A program made the position numbers and the translations under genes. This document shows positions 24,299 to 33,335 of a stretch of DNA of 38,825 bases, piece by piece. Positions within the stretch are counted from its first letter, which is position 1. Each line of letters starts with the position of its first letter. The stretch is taken from assembly GCA_002342785.1 (NCBI GenBank), contig DDQV01000040.1:1-38825 (forward strand). The letters are read 5' to 3'. Below the pieces are notes generated by a model. It worked only from the letters and a program-made list of their open reading frames with translations, did no database searches and was not told the DNA's origin. Source of the stretch: Fusobacteriaceae bacterium UBA2433. Its GTDB lineage: Bacteria > Fusobacteriota > Fusobacteriia > Fusobacteriales > Fusobacteriaceae.

Positions 24299-26995
24299 AT
24301 GAAAAACTTAGTTAAAATTACTATAAATAACAAAGAATATAGTGTTCCTGAACACACAAAAGTTTTAAAAGCTTGTGAGGATATAGGTATTAAAATTACT
24401 ACTTTTTGTGATGATAAAAGATTAATTCCAACGGGAGCATGTAGGATGTGCGTTGTAGAAATAGGTACTGAAAGAAGATTAAAACTTCAAACTTCATGTT
24501 CAACAGAAGTTAAAGAAGGTATGATTATAAAAACTGAAACTGAAAAAGTAGCAAATGCCAGAAAAACTATACTAAAACTTCTTTGGGCTAGCCATCCTAA
24601 TGAGTGCCCAACCTGTGAAAACTCAGGAGAATGTAAGTTACAAGATTATTCCTTTGAATATGGTGTTGATATTGATGATATTTCTAATATCCAAGAACAT
24701 CGAGGAATTCCAATAAACAAAGATGCCAAATTTTATTCTATAGACAGTAATAAATGTATTTCTTGTAATAAATGTGTAAGAATTTGTAGTCAATTACAAT
24801 GTAATGACGCCTTAGGTTTAAATAATAGAGGACCACACACAATTATTGAAAGAGCTAGTTTTAAGGGAGATACTAATTGTACAGAGTGTGGAGCTTGTGT
24901 TCATGTCTGTCCTGTAGGATCTCTTATGCCTAAATCCAAAGAAAAATTTAGAAATTGGCAAATAAAAAAAACTCAAACAACATGCTCATATTGTGGAGTA
25001 GGATGTCAATTAAATTTAGTTACAAAAAATAATAAAGTTGTTAGAGTAGATCCAGTTATGGATAGTATTAATAATGGTCTTTACTGTGTAAAAGGAATCT
25101 TTGCATATAATTTTATCAACCACAAAGATAGACTCACAAATCCTTTAATAAGAAAAGATGGGAAATTAACTGAATGCTCTTGGGAAGAAGCCTATGAAGT
25201 TATCGATTTTAATAGAAAAAAAACATTAACCGAAAAAGGTGGAGCTGGATTTGCTGGCTTATCTAGTGCTAGAACAACTAATGAAGATAACTATCTCTTT
25301 CAAAAAATGGTTAGAGTTGGATTTCAAACAAATTCTGTAGATCATTGTGCCCGTCTTTGACATGCTTCTACAGTTGCAGGTCTTGCAACTATGCTTGGTA
25401 GTGGAGCCATGACAAATTCCATAGGGGAAGTTATAAATAACGATACTATATTTGTAATAGGAAGTAATACAACAGAAACTCATCCTGTTATAGGAGCATC
25501 TATAAAACAAGCTGTTAGAAAGGGAGCAAAATTAATAGTAGCTGATCCTGTTAAAATTAAATTAGCTGAAATTGCAGATTGTTATCTACAGATTCAGCCT
25601 GGTTCAAATACTGCTCTTTTAAATGGAATGATAAACTATATAATTGAAAATAATCTTCAAGACTCTGAATACATAAGAAAAAAAGTTAATAACTTTGAGT
25701 TTCTAAAAGAAACTGTCAAAGAATATACAATAGAAAAAACGTCAAAAATATGCGGTGTAAAACCTGAACTCATTGCAAAAGCTGCAAAAATATATGCTGA
25801 TAGTCCTGCTGCTGGATTATACTATGCAATGGGAATCACACAACACTCAACAGGTGTCGATAACGTTAAATCTTGTGTGAATCTAGCATTAACTTGCGGA
25901 AATATAGGAAAAGCTAACGCAGGAATCAATCCTTTAAGAGGACAAAATAATGTTCAAGGAGCTTGTGATATGGGAGCTCTTCCTGATAAATTTCCAGGTT
26001 ATCAAGATGTTACCGATCCAGATGCTATAAATAAATTTCAAGATGCTTGGAATACAAAACTTAGTACAACTAATGGTATGAGAATGTCTGAAATGATGAA
26101 TAAAGCTGCTAATGGAAAATTAGGATTTATGTATATTGTTGGAGAAAATCCTATGGTTTCAGATCCTGATACACATCATGTAACTAAAGCATTAAAAACA
26201 GTAGATTTTTTAGTTGTCCAAGATATTTTTCTAACAGAAACAGCTGAACTTGCAGATATTGTATTACCAGCAACTACATTTGCTGAAAAAAATGGAACCT
26301 TTACAAATACAGAAAGAAGAGTTCAAAGAGTAAGAAAAGCTATCGCTCCAGTTGGAAATTCCAAACCAGACTGGGTTATCTTTAGTGAACTTTTAGAAAA
26401 ATTTGGTGGGATTCCAAAAAATAAATATAATAGTTCTAAAGATTTATTTGAAGAATTATCCTCTTTAACTCCTCAATATAGTGGAATTTCATATGATAGA
26501 ATTGATTCTGTAGGATTACAATGGCCCTGTCCCACAAAAGATCATCCTGGAACTCAATTTTTACATAAAGACAAATTTATCAATGGGGAAAAAATAGACT
26601 TTATACCTGTAAAATATAGAGATCCAATTGAAAAAGCAACAAAAGAATATCCTATTACAATGACAACAGGAAGAATACTCGAACACTATCACACAAGAAC
26701 TATGACTATGAGAACAGATGAAATAGATAAAGAATTTAAATCTAGTTGGATGGATATATCTCCTGAATTAGCTAAAGAGTTAGAAATAAAAGATAAAGAT
26801 AAAATTATTGTAAGTTCTCCTAGAGGCAAGATATTTACTGTAGCTAAAATATCTAATACTGTTTCTGGAAAAACAGTATTCATGCCATTTCATTTTGGAA
26901 ATGGTGCTAACGTCTTAACAAATGGAGAAGCCTTAGACCCTGTATGTAGTATTCCTGAATTAAAAGTTACTGCTATAAATATATCTAAAATTTAA
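24299..26995 (+). CDS. fdhF: Selenocysteine-containing formate dehydrogenase catalytic subunit (UGA read as Sec)
   Basis: The full frame is 898 residues with an in-frame TGA at 25358-25360 (residue 354) in the context CARL-U-HASTVAGL, the molybdenum/tungsten ligand position of formate dehydrogenases. Domains in order: NuoG-like [2Fe-2S] (CDDKRLIPTGACRMC, about 40-55), His-Cys3 cluster (HPNECPTCENSGEC), two [4Fe-4S] motifs (CISCNKCVRIC, CTECGACVHVC), the catalytic [4Fe-4S] (CSYCGVGC, about 230), then the bis-MGD domains with TETHPVIGASIK, RGQNNVQGACDMG and a C-terminal TGRILEHYHTRTMT. A SECIS hairpin follows the UGA. With the NuoE- and NuoF-like subunits it should couple formate oxidation or CO2 reduction to NAD(H). 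It is the last gene of the cluster, with GGGAGG before the ATG. Confidence 0.95.
25358..25390 (+). promoter_or_regulatory. UGA selenocysteine codon and bacterial SECIS element
   Basis: TGA (25358-25360) is followed by a perfect 7-bp hairpin AGTTGCA/TGCAACT (25372-25378 with 25384-25390) with a GGTCT loop. GGUCU is also the apical loop of the E. coli fdhF SECIS that binds SelB, and the loop begins 18 nt after the UGA, inside the known working range. Selenocysteine genes (selA, selB, selC) are not in the window. Confidence 0.92.
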
Positions 26996-27010
26996 TAAAA
27001 AATAAAAAAA

Positions 27011-27034
27011 ACTGTAAACAATTAAGTTTACAGT
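27011..27034 (+). terminator. First 3' hairpin after the formate dehydrogenase cluster
   Basis: ACTGTAAAC pairs with GTTTACAGT (9 bp, 7-nt or smaller loop). It directly follows the fdhF stop region and precedes a second hairpin. Confidence 0.55.
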
Positions 27035-27036
27035 TT

Positions 27037-27064
27037 AAAAGCACTCTAAAGAGTGCTTTTTTTT
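27037..27064. terminator. Bidirectional terminator between convergent fdhF and the beta-barrel gene
   Basis: AAAAGCACTC pairs with GAGTGCTTTT (10 bp, TAAA loop) with T on the + strand side and A on the other, so it can end transcripts from both directions. Confidence 0.8.
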
Positions 27065-28127
27065 ACCATCTATAAGTTATTCCTAAAACTCCTTTACCAT
27101 AAAAACCACTATCATCAAATCCATTTGAATATTTTACTATGGATATAGGAGTTACTCCTAATTTAGCAAATAAACGAGTAGAATTATTTAACTTTTTATT
27201 ATAACCAATATGAGGAAAAACATTAAATTCTAATTTATTTGCCCTCTCAGTTCCATTTAAAAAGTTTTCACTCTCAAAATAAAAATCTGTAATAAATGCA
27301 AAATTATATGAAAGTTCGTGGGTCCAAGATGTAGTAGAAGCAAAGTCTAACATATAAGAGTTTGTATAATTTCCATAACTTCTAATTTCGTTGGTGAAAC
27401 TATTAGCAGTTTGAAATCCATATCCCCAAGTAGTAAAGGTATCAACTATAAGATTTAATCTATACCCATCATCTTCTACAGAACTTAAAACTCCACCACC
27501 ATTGGTAGTAATACTTAGATAACTTCCACCTAATCCAATATTATCAAAATTTGTAGAGATCCTATAAGTAAGAAATATATCTGTAACCTTCTCATCAAAA
27601 AGATCGTACTCTAAATCTCCACCATCAGAATAACTAGTTCCAAATCCCCATGATCTAGACCATCTATGTCCAACCCAATCTGCTTTTTCTAAATGATTTC
27701 TAAATAAAAAATCTAATTCCCATCCATTAAAATTTGTACCATCTTCACCTTCCTTATCATAGATAGCAAAGTTTTTTTCTATACTATATTCAAAATCCCA
27801 AGTATTTGAAAGATATATATACCCTTGACCTAAGTTCCAATAAATTTTAGAATACTCATCATATTGTCTGAGATCAATATAGGTTGAGTAGAGATTTAAT
27901 TCATCGGTAGAATTTGAAAAATTTAAAATATTTTCATATCGTAGATTTGTTTTGTATGAAAGGTCATCTCTAATGATCTTAAAATCATAGAAATTTTCTT
28001 CTTTTTGTAAGTTAGTATCGTAGGTATAATCCTCTTTGACAGTATTAAAATCATAGAATACACCTTCTTTTTCTTGAGAAAAAGTAAATTGTATAATGAA
28101 AAATAAAAGAAAAATTATTTTTTTCAT
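27063..28127 (-). CDS. Outer-membrane beta-barrel protein of unknown role
   Basis: The 354-residue protein has a signal peptide (about residues 1-17, ending FTFSQ). The mature protein is rich in alternating aromatic/polar strands and ends in GITYRW, the aromatic C-terminus of BAM-inserted barrels. Residues about 22-65 contain two copies of a short unit (FYDFNTVKEDYTYDTNL and FYDFKIIRDDLSYKTNL). About 12-14 strands are plausible (for example NIGLGGSYLSIT, LSYNFAFITDFYFES). It diverges from the Pel-like operon with a 279-bp gap. I do not recognise the family; a channel or polysaccharide export porin role is only suggested by position. GGGGGA precedes the ATG. Confidence 0.75.
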   Translation of the reverse strand: MKKIIFLLFFIIQFTFSQEKEGVFYDFNTVKEDYTYDTNLQKEENFYDFKIIRDDLSYKTNLRYENILNFSNSTDELNLYSTYIDLRQYDEYSKIYWNLGQGYIYLSNTWDFEYSIEKNFAIYDKEGEDGTNFNGWELDFLFRNHLEKADWVGHRWSRSWGFGTSYSDGGDLEYDLFDEKVTDIFLTYRISTNFDNIGLGGSYLSITTNGGGVLSSVEDDGYRLNLIVDTFTTWGYGFQTANSFTNEIRSYGNYTNSYMLDFASTTSWTHELSYNFAFITDFYFESENFLNGTERANKLEFNVFPHIGYNKKLNNSTRLFAKLGVTPISIVKYSNGFDDSGFYGKGVLGITYRW

Positions 28128-28358
28128 GGTTATTCCCCCTAAAAAATATAGTCGTTAAATTTAAAATAATTAAACAATAAAATATAAAAATAGATCTATT
28201 TTATTAAAAATTATTACAAATATTATATAATAATATTACCATAGTTTAATTAACAAATATATATATTATTAAAATTAGGAAGTTTGCATAAAAAAAATTA
28301 ATATCATATAATTATATTATTAAAATTATTTATTTCTATATAGGAAATAATAAATAAA

Positions 28359-28398
28359 GGGGGAAAGTATAATAAGTAGTTTTTACACTTATTTATAC
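28359..28398 (+). promoter_or_regulatory. Shine-Dalgarno separated from the start codon by a hairpin
   Basis: GGGGGA (28359-28364) is the only good Shine-Dalgarno before the hydrolase ATG (28407) but lies 42 nt away. A hairpin of about 11 bp with one bulge (GTATAATAAGT with ACTTATTTATAC, 28367-28398) fills the gap and would reduce the effective spacing to about 10 nt. No alternative in-frame start exists after the TAG at 28377. The rest of the 28128-28406 gap is very AT-rich with no clear gene. Confidence 0.45.
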
Positions 28399-28406
28399 AA
28401 AACAAT

Positions 28407-29324
28407 ATGAAAAAAATAATATTTTTAATTAGTTTTATAATGTTAGGAATTAATTCGTTTGGTCTTGATAAAAAGGCAGAGATGAAGAAATTAATATTAA
28501 AGATAAGAGAAGAGAGCCCAAAAGATTTTATTATAATACCACAGAATGGAACTGGTATTTATTTTAAAGAAAATGAAGAGATCGATGAGGATATGTTAGA
28601 CGCTGTAGATGGAATAACTCAAGAATCATTGTTTTACGGCTATCCTAAATATAACTCAAAAACACCATTTGAAGAAAAAAATAATCTTTTAAAAAATTTA
28701 AAAATATTAAGAAGTTTAGACAAGGTTATTATGGTTGTAAATTATACAGATAGTAGATATGGAATATGGAAAAGTAAAAATTTAACAAAGGATAATAACT
28801 TTTTAAATTATTGTCCAAAAGATCGAGAGGTTACTGAGATAGAAGATAAGATATCTTTTAAAAATAATAAAGATATTACTCATCTTTCAGATGCTAAAAA
28901 TTTTTTATACCTATTAAATCCAGAAAAGTATAGGCATAAGGCTCAATATTTAGATATCTTATCTCAGACTGAATACGATGTTCTTATAATCGATTCATAT
29001 TTCAAAGGAATTAAATTAACTCTTGAAGATATAAATAAATTAAAAAACAAACCTCAAGGGGGAAAAAGATTAGTCATTAGTTATTTTAGTGTGGGAGAAG
29101 CAGAAAAATATAGAAAATATTGGAAAGATGAGTGGAATGAAAAATTACCTAATTGGATATCCCATGTAAATGAAAATTGGAAAGGTGCCTATATTGTAAG
29201 ATATTGGTCAAAAGAATGGAATAAAATAATAGAAGATATGTTAAGATCCCATATTAAATACGGGTTTGACGGTGTATTTTTAGATACGATAGATACCTAC
29301 CAAAGTTTTGAAGAGGGGGAATAA
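28407..29324 (+). CDS. GH114-type polysaccharide hydrolase (PelA hydrolase-domain homologue)
   Basis: The 305-residue secreted protein has a signal peptide (about residues 1-20) and a TIM-barrel glycoside hydrolase of the PelA-hydrolase / endo-alpha-1,4-galactosaminidase type. Visible motifs are YDVLIIDSYFKG (conserved Asp), RLVISYFSVGEAEKYRKYW (the Glu of GEAE corresponds to the catalytic Glu of PelA hydrolases) and YGFDGVFLDTIDTYQSF. In Pseudomonas this domain is fused to the deacetylase within PelA; here it is a separate gene, first in the operon. It would trim or process the exopolysaccharide outside the cytoplasm. The next start is 2 bp after its stop. Confidence 0.82.
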   Translation: MKKIIFLISFIMLGINSFGLDKKAEMKKLILKIREESPKDFIIIPQNGTGIYFKENEEIDEDMLDAVDGITQESLFYGYPKYNSKTPFEEKNNLLKNLKILRSLDKVIMVVNYTDSRYGIWKSKNLTKDNNFLNYCPKDREVTEIEDKISFKNNKDITHLSDAKNFLYLLNPEKYRHKAQYLDILSQTEYDVLIIDSYFKGIKLTLEDINKLKNKPQGGKRLVISYFSVGEAEKYRKYWKDEWNEKLPNWISHVNENWKGAYIVRYWSKEWNKIIEDMLRSHIKYGFDGVFLDTIDTYQSFEEGE

Positions 29325-29326
29325 TT

Positions 29327-30544
29327 ATGAAAAAACGAAGAAATATTATTATTTTTCTCTTAGAAAATATCTTTTATTATACTCTAATATATTTTTTATT
29401 TATGAGTTTAATGGGACAAGGAGAAAAATTTTTACAACTAAATCTCCATCCATTATTTATCTTAACAGGTATAATGGCTTATAGATATGGGGTAAATCTA
29501 GGAGTAGTCAGTGCAACGATAGCTATGTTTGTATATATTTATAGTTACATAGAAGTAGGTCGTGATATTGTAGTATTTTTTTATGATTTTAAATATTATA
29601 AATTTATATTGATGTTTTTTATATTATCTTTTATTTTAGGAAGAATAAAAGACAATCAAGATGAAAAATTACATGAATTATCTGAGGAAATGTCTGTAAT
29701 ACGTAAAAATTATAAAAATTTATATGGAAAAAATAACAAATTAACATATATAAACAATAGGATGAAGGGACAAATAATAAAATCAGAAGAGAGTATAATA
29801 GCACTTTACAATATCTCTAATACTCTAGATACCTTAAATTTTGAAGAAGTTATCACTAATTTAATAGGAATCTTTAAGACATATATAAATGCAGAAGCGA
29901 TCTCTTTATACACCGTTGATAGTTCAAAAAAATATTTGAGATTAAAGGTTGCAGTAGGAGAAAATAGAAAATTACCTGGATCTTTAAAATTAGATGAATA
30001 TCCAGAATTTTTAAAAGCTATAAATGAAAAAAAATATGGGAAAAGAGATGGTAGTAATTTAAAGATTCCAGTTTTTTATGCTCCTATTTTAAATAATGGT
30101 GAAGTTATAGCACTTTTAAACATTGAAAGACTCTCCTATGAAACTTATACTGATTATACTGAAAAAATGTTTGAAATATTAGCTTCATGGACAAATAAAG
30201 CTATGTCTAATGCTCTCTCCTATGCTGAAAAAATAAAAGACGAACTTTATTATGAAGGAACAGAGATCATGTATGAAAAATTCTTAGAAAAAAGGATCTC
30301 AGAGGAGAGAAAAAGAAAAGAGATGTTTAATCTTTCTAACATATCCCTTAAATTTAAAGTTTTAACAGAAGACCTTAAAAAAATAAAATTAATGAAAAGA
30401 AGTGGAGATATAGCAGGATATTCTGAGAAAGAAAAAGTTCTTTATATCATATTTTCTGCCACTCCTTCAGAACATAAACATCTTTTAAAATCCAAGATAT
30501 TAGATGGAAATATTGGTATTTTGGAGGAATATTATGAAAATTAA
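29327..30544 (+). CDS. pelD: PelD-like membrane c-di-GMP receptor
   Basis: The 405-residue protein has about four N-terminal membrane helices (about residues 5-105), a coiled-coil segment (about 108-160, DEKLHELSEEMSVIRKNYKNLY), a GAF domain (about 165-295, with VITNLIGIFKTYINAEAISLYTVD) and a short degenerate GGDEF-like domain. In the last part, RSGDIAGYSEKE (Arg358, Asp361) aligns with the inhibitory-site RxxD of GGDEF domains, while the active-site GGDEF reads YSEKE. This is what PelD uses to bind c-di-GMP and switch on polymer synthesis. It overlaps the frame of the next gene by 11 bp. Confidence 0.85.
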   Translation: MKKRRNIIIFLLENIFYYTLIYFLFMSLMGQGEKFLQLNLHPLFILTGIMAYRYGVNLGVVSATIAMFVYIYSYIEVGRDIVVFFYDFKYYKFILMFFILSFILGRIKDNQDEKLHELSEEMSVIRKNYKNLYGKNNKLTYINNRMKGQIIKSEESIIALYNISNTLDTLNFEEVITNLIGIFKTYINAEAISLYTVDSSKKYLRLKVAVGENRKLPGSLKLDEYPEFLKAINEKKYGKRDGSNLKIPVFYAPILNNGEVIALLNIERLSYETYTDYTEKMFEILASWTNKAMSNALSYAEKIKDELYYEGTEIMYEKFLEKRISEERKRKEMFNLSNISLKFKVLTEDLKKIKLMKRSGDIAGYSEKEKVLYIIFSATPSEHKHLLKSKILDGNIGILEEYYEN

Positions 30545-32363
30545 ATATTTGATAGTAATGATATTTGTTCTAGGTTTAGGATTTCAATTTTTTAGAATAA
30601 ATGAATTAAATGAAATTATTAATACAAAAAAAGGATATACCAATGAAGAGGTTATCTACAGTAGTGCAAAGAATATTCCAAAAGGAGAGATGAAACATCT
30701 GGTTTTAATCTCCCATATAGATTCTAAATCTCAAAAAGATTTGTATGATTCTCTAAAAGAAATTTTTGGCTATTCAAAAACTCTTTATGATACTAAGTAT
30801 TTAAAAGACTTAAATAAAGGAGAAATATCTCAATATGAGAGTATAATTATAGCTACAAATAACTATAGATATCTCAAAAAAGATGTCTATGAAGAGATGA
30901 AAAACTATGTAGATAATGGTGGAAATTTAATTATTTTAACAAACTCCTTTTTCAATCCATTTAATAAACTTGCAGGGATTGAAAGATTAAAGGGATTTAC
31001 CGAGGGAACTGGTCTTGAATTTGAAAAAAATATTTTCCCAGGAATATATGAAACAAAAATTACAGGAGATGAAGCTAAAAATATAACTAACTCTCTATTA
31101 GATGTTGATCTTAGTAATGATGTAGATATAATAGCTAAAACCTCTGAGGGGTTACCACTAATTTTTGAAAGAAAAGTAGGAAAAGGAAAGATAATTTATT
31201 CAAACTCTACTTTTTTTGGAGATAGATTTATAAATGGAATACTTATTCAATTAATTTCATATGGAAATAATGTTTTTTTCCAAAATATAGTAAATACGAA
31301 GATAGTAGATATAGATGATTTCCCAGCTCCCCTACCACGTGGAATAAATAAGTTGATCTATCCTACATACAGAATAGATTCAAGAAAATTTTTTCGTGAA
31401 GTATGGTGGACAGATATGAAAAAATTAGCCAAGGAAGAAAATCTTCTCTATACAGGATATATTATAGGGACCTATAACGATGTTACAGAATCAGAAAAGT
31501 TTGATAAATTTGATGAAAATGATCTTCAAGATCAAATATATTTTGGTAGGGAACTTCTTGCCTTAAATGGAGAGATAGGAATCCACGGATATAACCATCA
31601 ACCATTGGGCATTAAAGATGAATTAAATCATAAGCATAACTATAAAGATTGGAAAACAGAAAAAGATATGGCTCAGAGTATTATAAAAATAAGAGAAACT
31701 TTAAAGGATCTATACGGTGGATTAGAAGCTAAAGTTTATGTCCCACCTTCAAATATGTTAGGAAGAACAGGTAAGAGAATCTTGAGAGAAAATCTTCCCT
31801 CCTTAGAAGTATTATCTGGGATTTATAATAGTGGTGCAGAGAAAGGTGTATTAGTCACCGATATAGGATGGGATGAAGATGAACCGAGTCTCTATAATTT
31901 CCCTAGGTTTACTTCTGGATTTATTTTTGATAATACAAAAATGATGGCTATGTATCAAGGTGTTGCTTTATATGGTATCTTTCATCATTTTATCCATCCA
32001 GATGATATCTTAGACGAGGAGAGGGGAGAGGGGAAAAACTGGGAAGAACTAAAAAAAGGATTTACTCTGTATTTTGAAGATGTAAATGATAAATTTGGTT
32101 TTTTAAGAGCTCAAACAAGTTATGAAGGGTTTAGAGAAACTTTAAAATTAGATGAATTAAAGGTTCATACTTTTTTCAAAAAAAATACAATAGATATTTA
32201 TTTTGAAAATTTTCCTGGAAAAACTTATCATTATTTTAGAGTAAGAGGTAAAAAAATAGAAAAAGTCATAGGAGGGAAAGCAGATATCATCTCTTCTAGC
32301 GATGGGAATATACTCTATCTATTAGAAGCCAATGAAAATAAGATATCAATTCAGTTAAAGTAG
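30534..32363 (+). CDS. pelA: PelA deacetylase-domain homologue (CE18/DUF2194-type)
   Basis: From ATG 30534 (GGAGG 7 nt upstream; an in-frame start at 30504 lies before it) the protein is 609 residues. It has an N-terminal membrane anchor (about 5-22), an alpha/beta flavodoxin-like part (about 50-245, IIIATNNYRYL, YVDNGGNLIILTNSFFNPF) and a NodB-like deacetylase barrel (about 260-520). Metal-site motifs are visible: DIDDFPAPLPRG and EIGIHGYNHQPLG (His-x3-His), plus KVYVPPSNMLGRTG and ALYGIFHHFIHPDD. PelA deacetylates the GalNAc/GlcNAc polymer in the periplasm, making it cationic. A C-terminal beta domain follows. The hydrolase domain is encoded two genes upstream. Confidence 0.85.
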   Translation: MKIKYLIVMIFVLGLGFQFFRINELNEIINTKKGYTNEEVIYSSAKNIPKGEMKHLVLISHIDSKSQKDLYDSLKEIFGYSKTLYDTKYLKDLNKGEISQYESIIIATNNYRYLKKDVYEEMKNYVDNGGNLIILTNSFFNPFNKLAGIERLKGFTEGTGLEFEKNIFPGIYETKITGDEAKNITNSLLDVDLSNDVDIIAKTSEGLPLIFERKVGKGKIIYSNSTFFGDRFINGILIQLISYGNNVFFQNIVNTKIVDIDDFPAPLPRGINKLIYPTYRIDSRKFFREVWWTDMKKLAKEENLLYTGYIIGTYNDVTESEKFDKFDENDLQDQIYFGRELLALNGEIGIHGYNHQPLGIKDELNHKHNYKDWKTEKDMAQSIIKIRETLKDLYGGLEAKVYVPPSNMLGRTGKRILRENLPSLEVLSGIYNSGAEKGVLVTDIGWDEDEPSLYNFPRFTSGFIFDNTKMMAMYQGVALYGIFHHFIHPDDILDEERGEGKNWEELKKGFTLYFEDVNDKFGFLRAQTSYEGFRETLKLDELKVHTFFKKNTIDIYFENFPGKTYHYFRVRGKKIEKVIGGKADIISSSDGNILYLLEANENKISIQLK

Positions 32364-32371
32364 GTGATCAG

Positions 32372-33331
32372 ATGTATAAATTAACAATATTATTATTAAC
32401 AATATTCGAAGCAGAGATAACCTATTTAACTTTTTATACAGAGAGTTTAGAATTTTTTAAATTTTTAATTCTCCATGGATTAGTAGGTATGACATTATTC
32501 TTTTCAGATTCATATAACAAAAGAGATTCTTTTATTTACAATCAACTAACTATAGCAGTTCCCTTTATTGGAATCTTTCTATACCTAATGGATCTGCTTT
32601 TTCTCAGAAAGAATGGATTTAAAATAGTAGAAGATCTCTTTGATTTTGAAAAGTTTTTAGACGAAAAAAAACTCTTGACAGATCTAAATATTCGAGAGGA
32701 GCTTAAATTAGTAAGTGCTATAGATACTATGAATATTAAAGGTGTCGATGAAAAAAAAGAGTTCATAACAAAATTTAAACCTCAAGATATGGGAGTAAGG
32801 ATAAGGGTATTAAAAAAAGGATTAGAAGATAAAGATATAGAAGTTGTTCATTATTCAGCAGTAGAATTTAACCAATTATCTGAAAATTTTGAGAAACAGT
32901 TAAGAAAATATAAAAAAAAATATAAGGATACAAAACTTCAAGAAGATTTCTATCATCTCATTGTTTTTTATAAAAAATATATGGAAGTGGGAATACTAGA
33001 TGGAGAAATTCTGAGTATCTATAGGGAAGACTATATAGAACTTTTAAAAGAAAAACTTTTAATAGATGATAAGTTAGAGGATCATCTAAAGATCTTAGAT
33101 ATGTATCTAATTTCAAAAAAATATTCTGAGATAGAAAAAACAAGTAAAACACTCTTAGAAAAATATCCAAAGGATTATAGAGTATATGAGATTCTAGTAA
33201 GATTTTTTTATGAAAAAGAAGATCTAGATAGTTTAAAGGAGATCTATTCTAAGTATAAAAAAATAAAAACTAATACCAATCAATCTAATATAATTGAAAA
33301 TATAATAAAAATATGTGGAATAATGGGGTGA
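32372..33331 (+). CDS. pelE: PelE-like membrane/TPR protein
   Basis: The 319-residue protein begins with about three hydrophobic segments (about residues 2-20, 27-46, 55-75). A helical soluble part follows with TPR-like helix pairs towards the C-terminus (HLKILDMYLISKKYSEIEKTSKTLLEKYPKDYRVYEILVRFFYEKEDLDSLKEIYSKY). PelE of Pseudomonas has two membrane helices and TPRs and joins PelD, PelF and PelG in the inner-membrane synthase complex. Assignment rests on topology and position between the deacetylase and pelF; sequence similarity is weak. Confidence 0.7.
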   Translation: MYKLTILLLTIFEAEITYLTFYTESLEFFKFLILHGLVGMTLFFSDSYNKRDSFIYNQLTIAVPFIGIFLYLMDLLFLRKNGFKIVEDLFDFEKFLDEKKLLTDLNIREELKLVSAIDTMNIKGVDEKKEFITKFKPQDMGVRIRVLKKGLEDKDIEVVHYSAVEFNQLSENFEKQLRKYKKKYKDTKLQEDFYHLIVFYKKYMEVGILDGEILSIYREDYIELLKEKLLIDDKLEDHLKILDMYLISKKYSEIEKTSKTLLEKYPKDYRVYEILVRFFYEKEDLDSLKEIYSKYKKIKTNTNQSNIIENIIKICGIMG

Positions 33332-33335
33332 TTCT

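Noticed and set aside
25391..26995. A separate molybdopterin oxidoreductase gene starting at 25391
   Set aside because: It is the continuation of fdhF past the selenocysteine UGA at 25358; the SECIS hairpin and unbroken family similarity on both sides show one gene.
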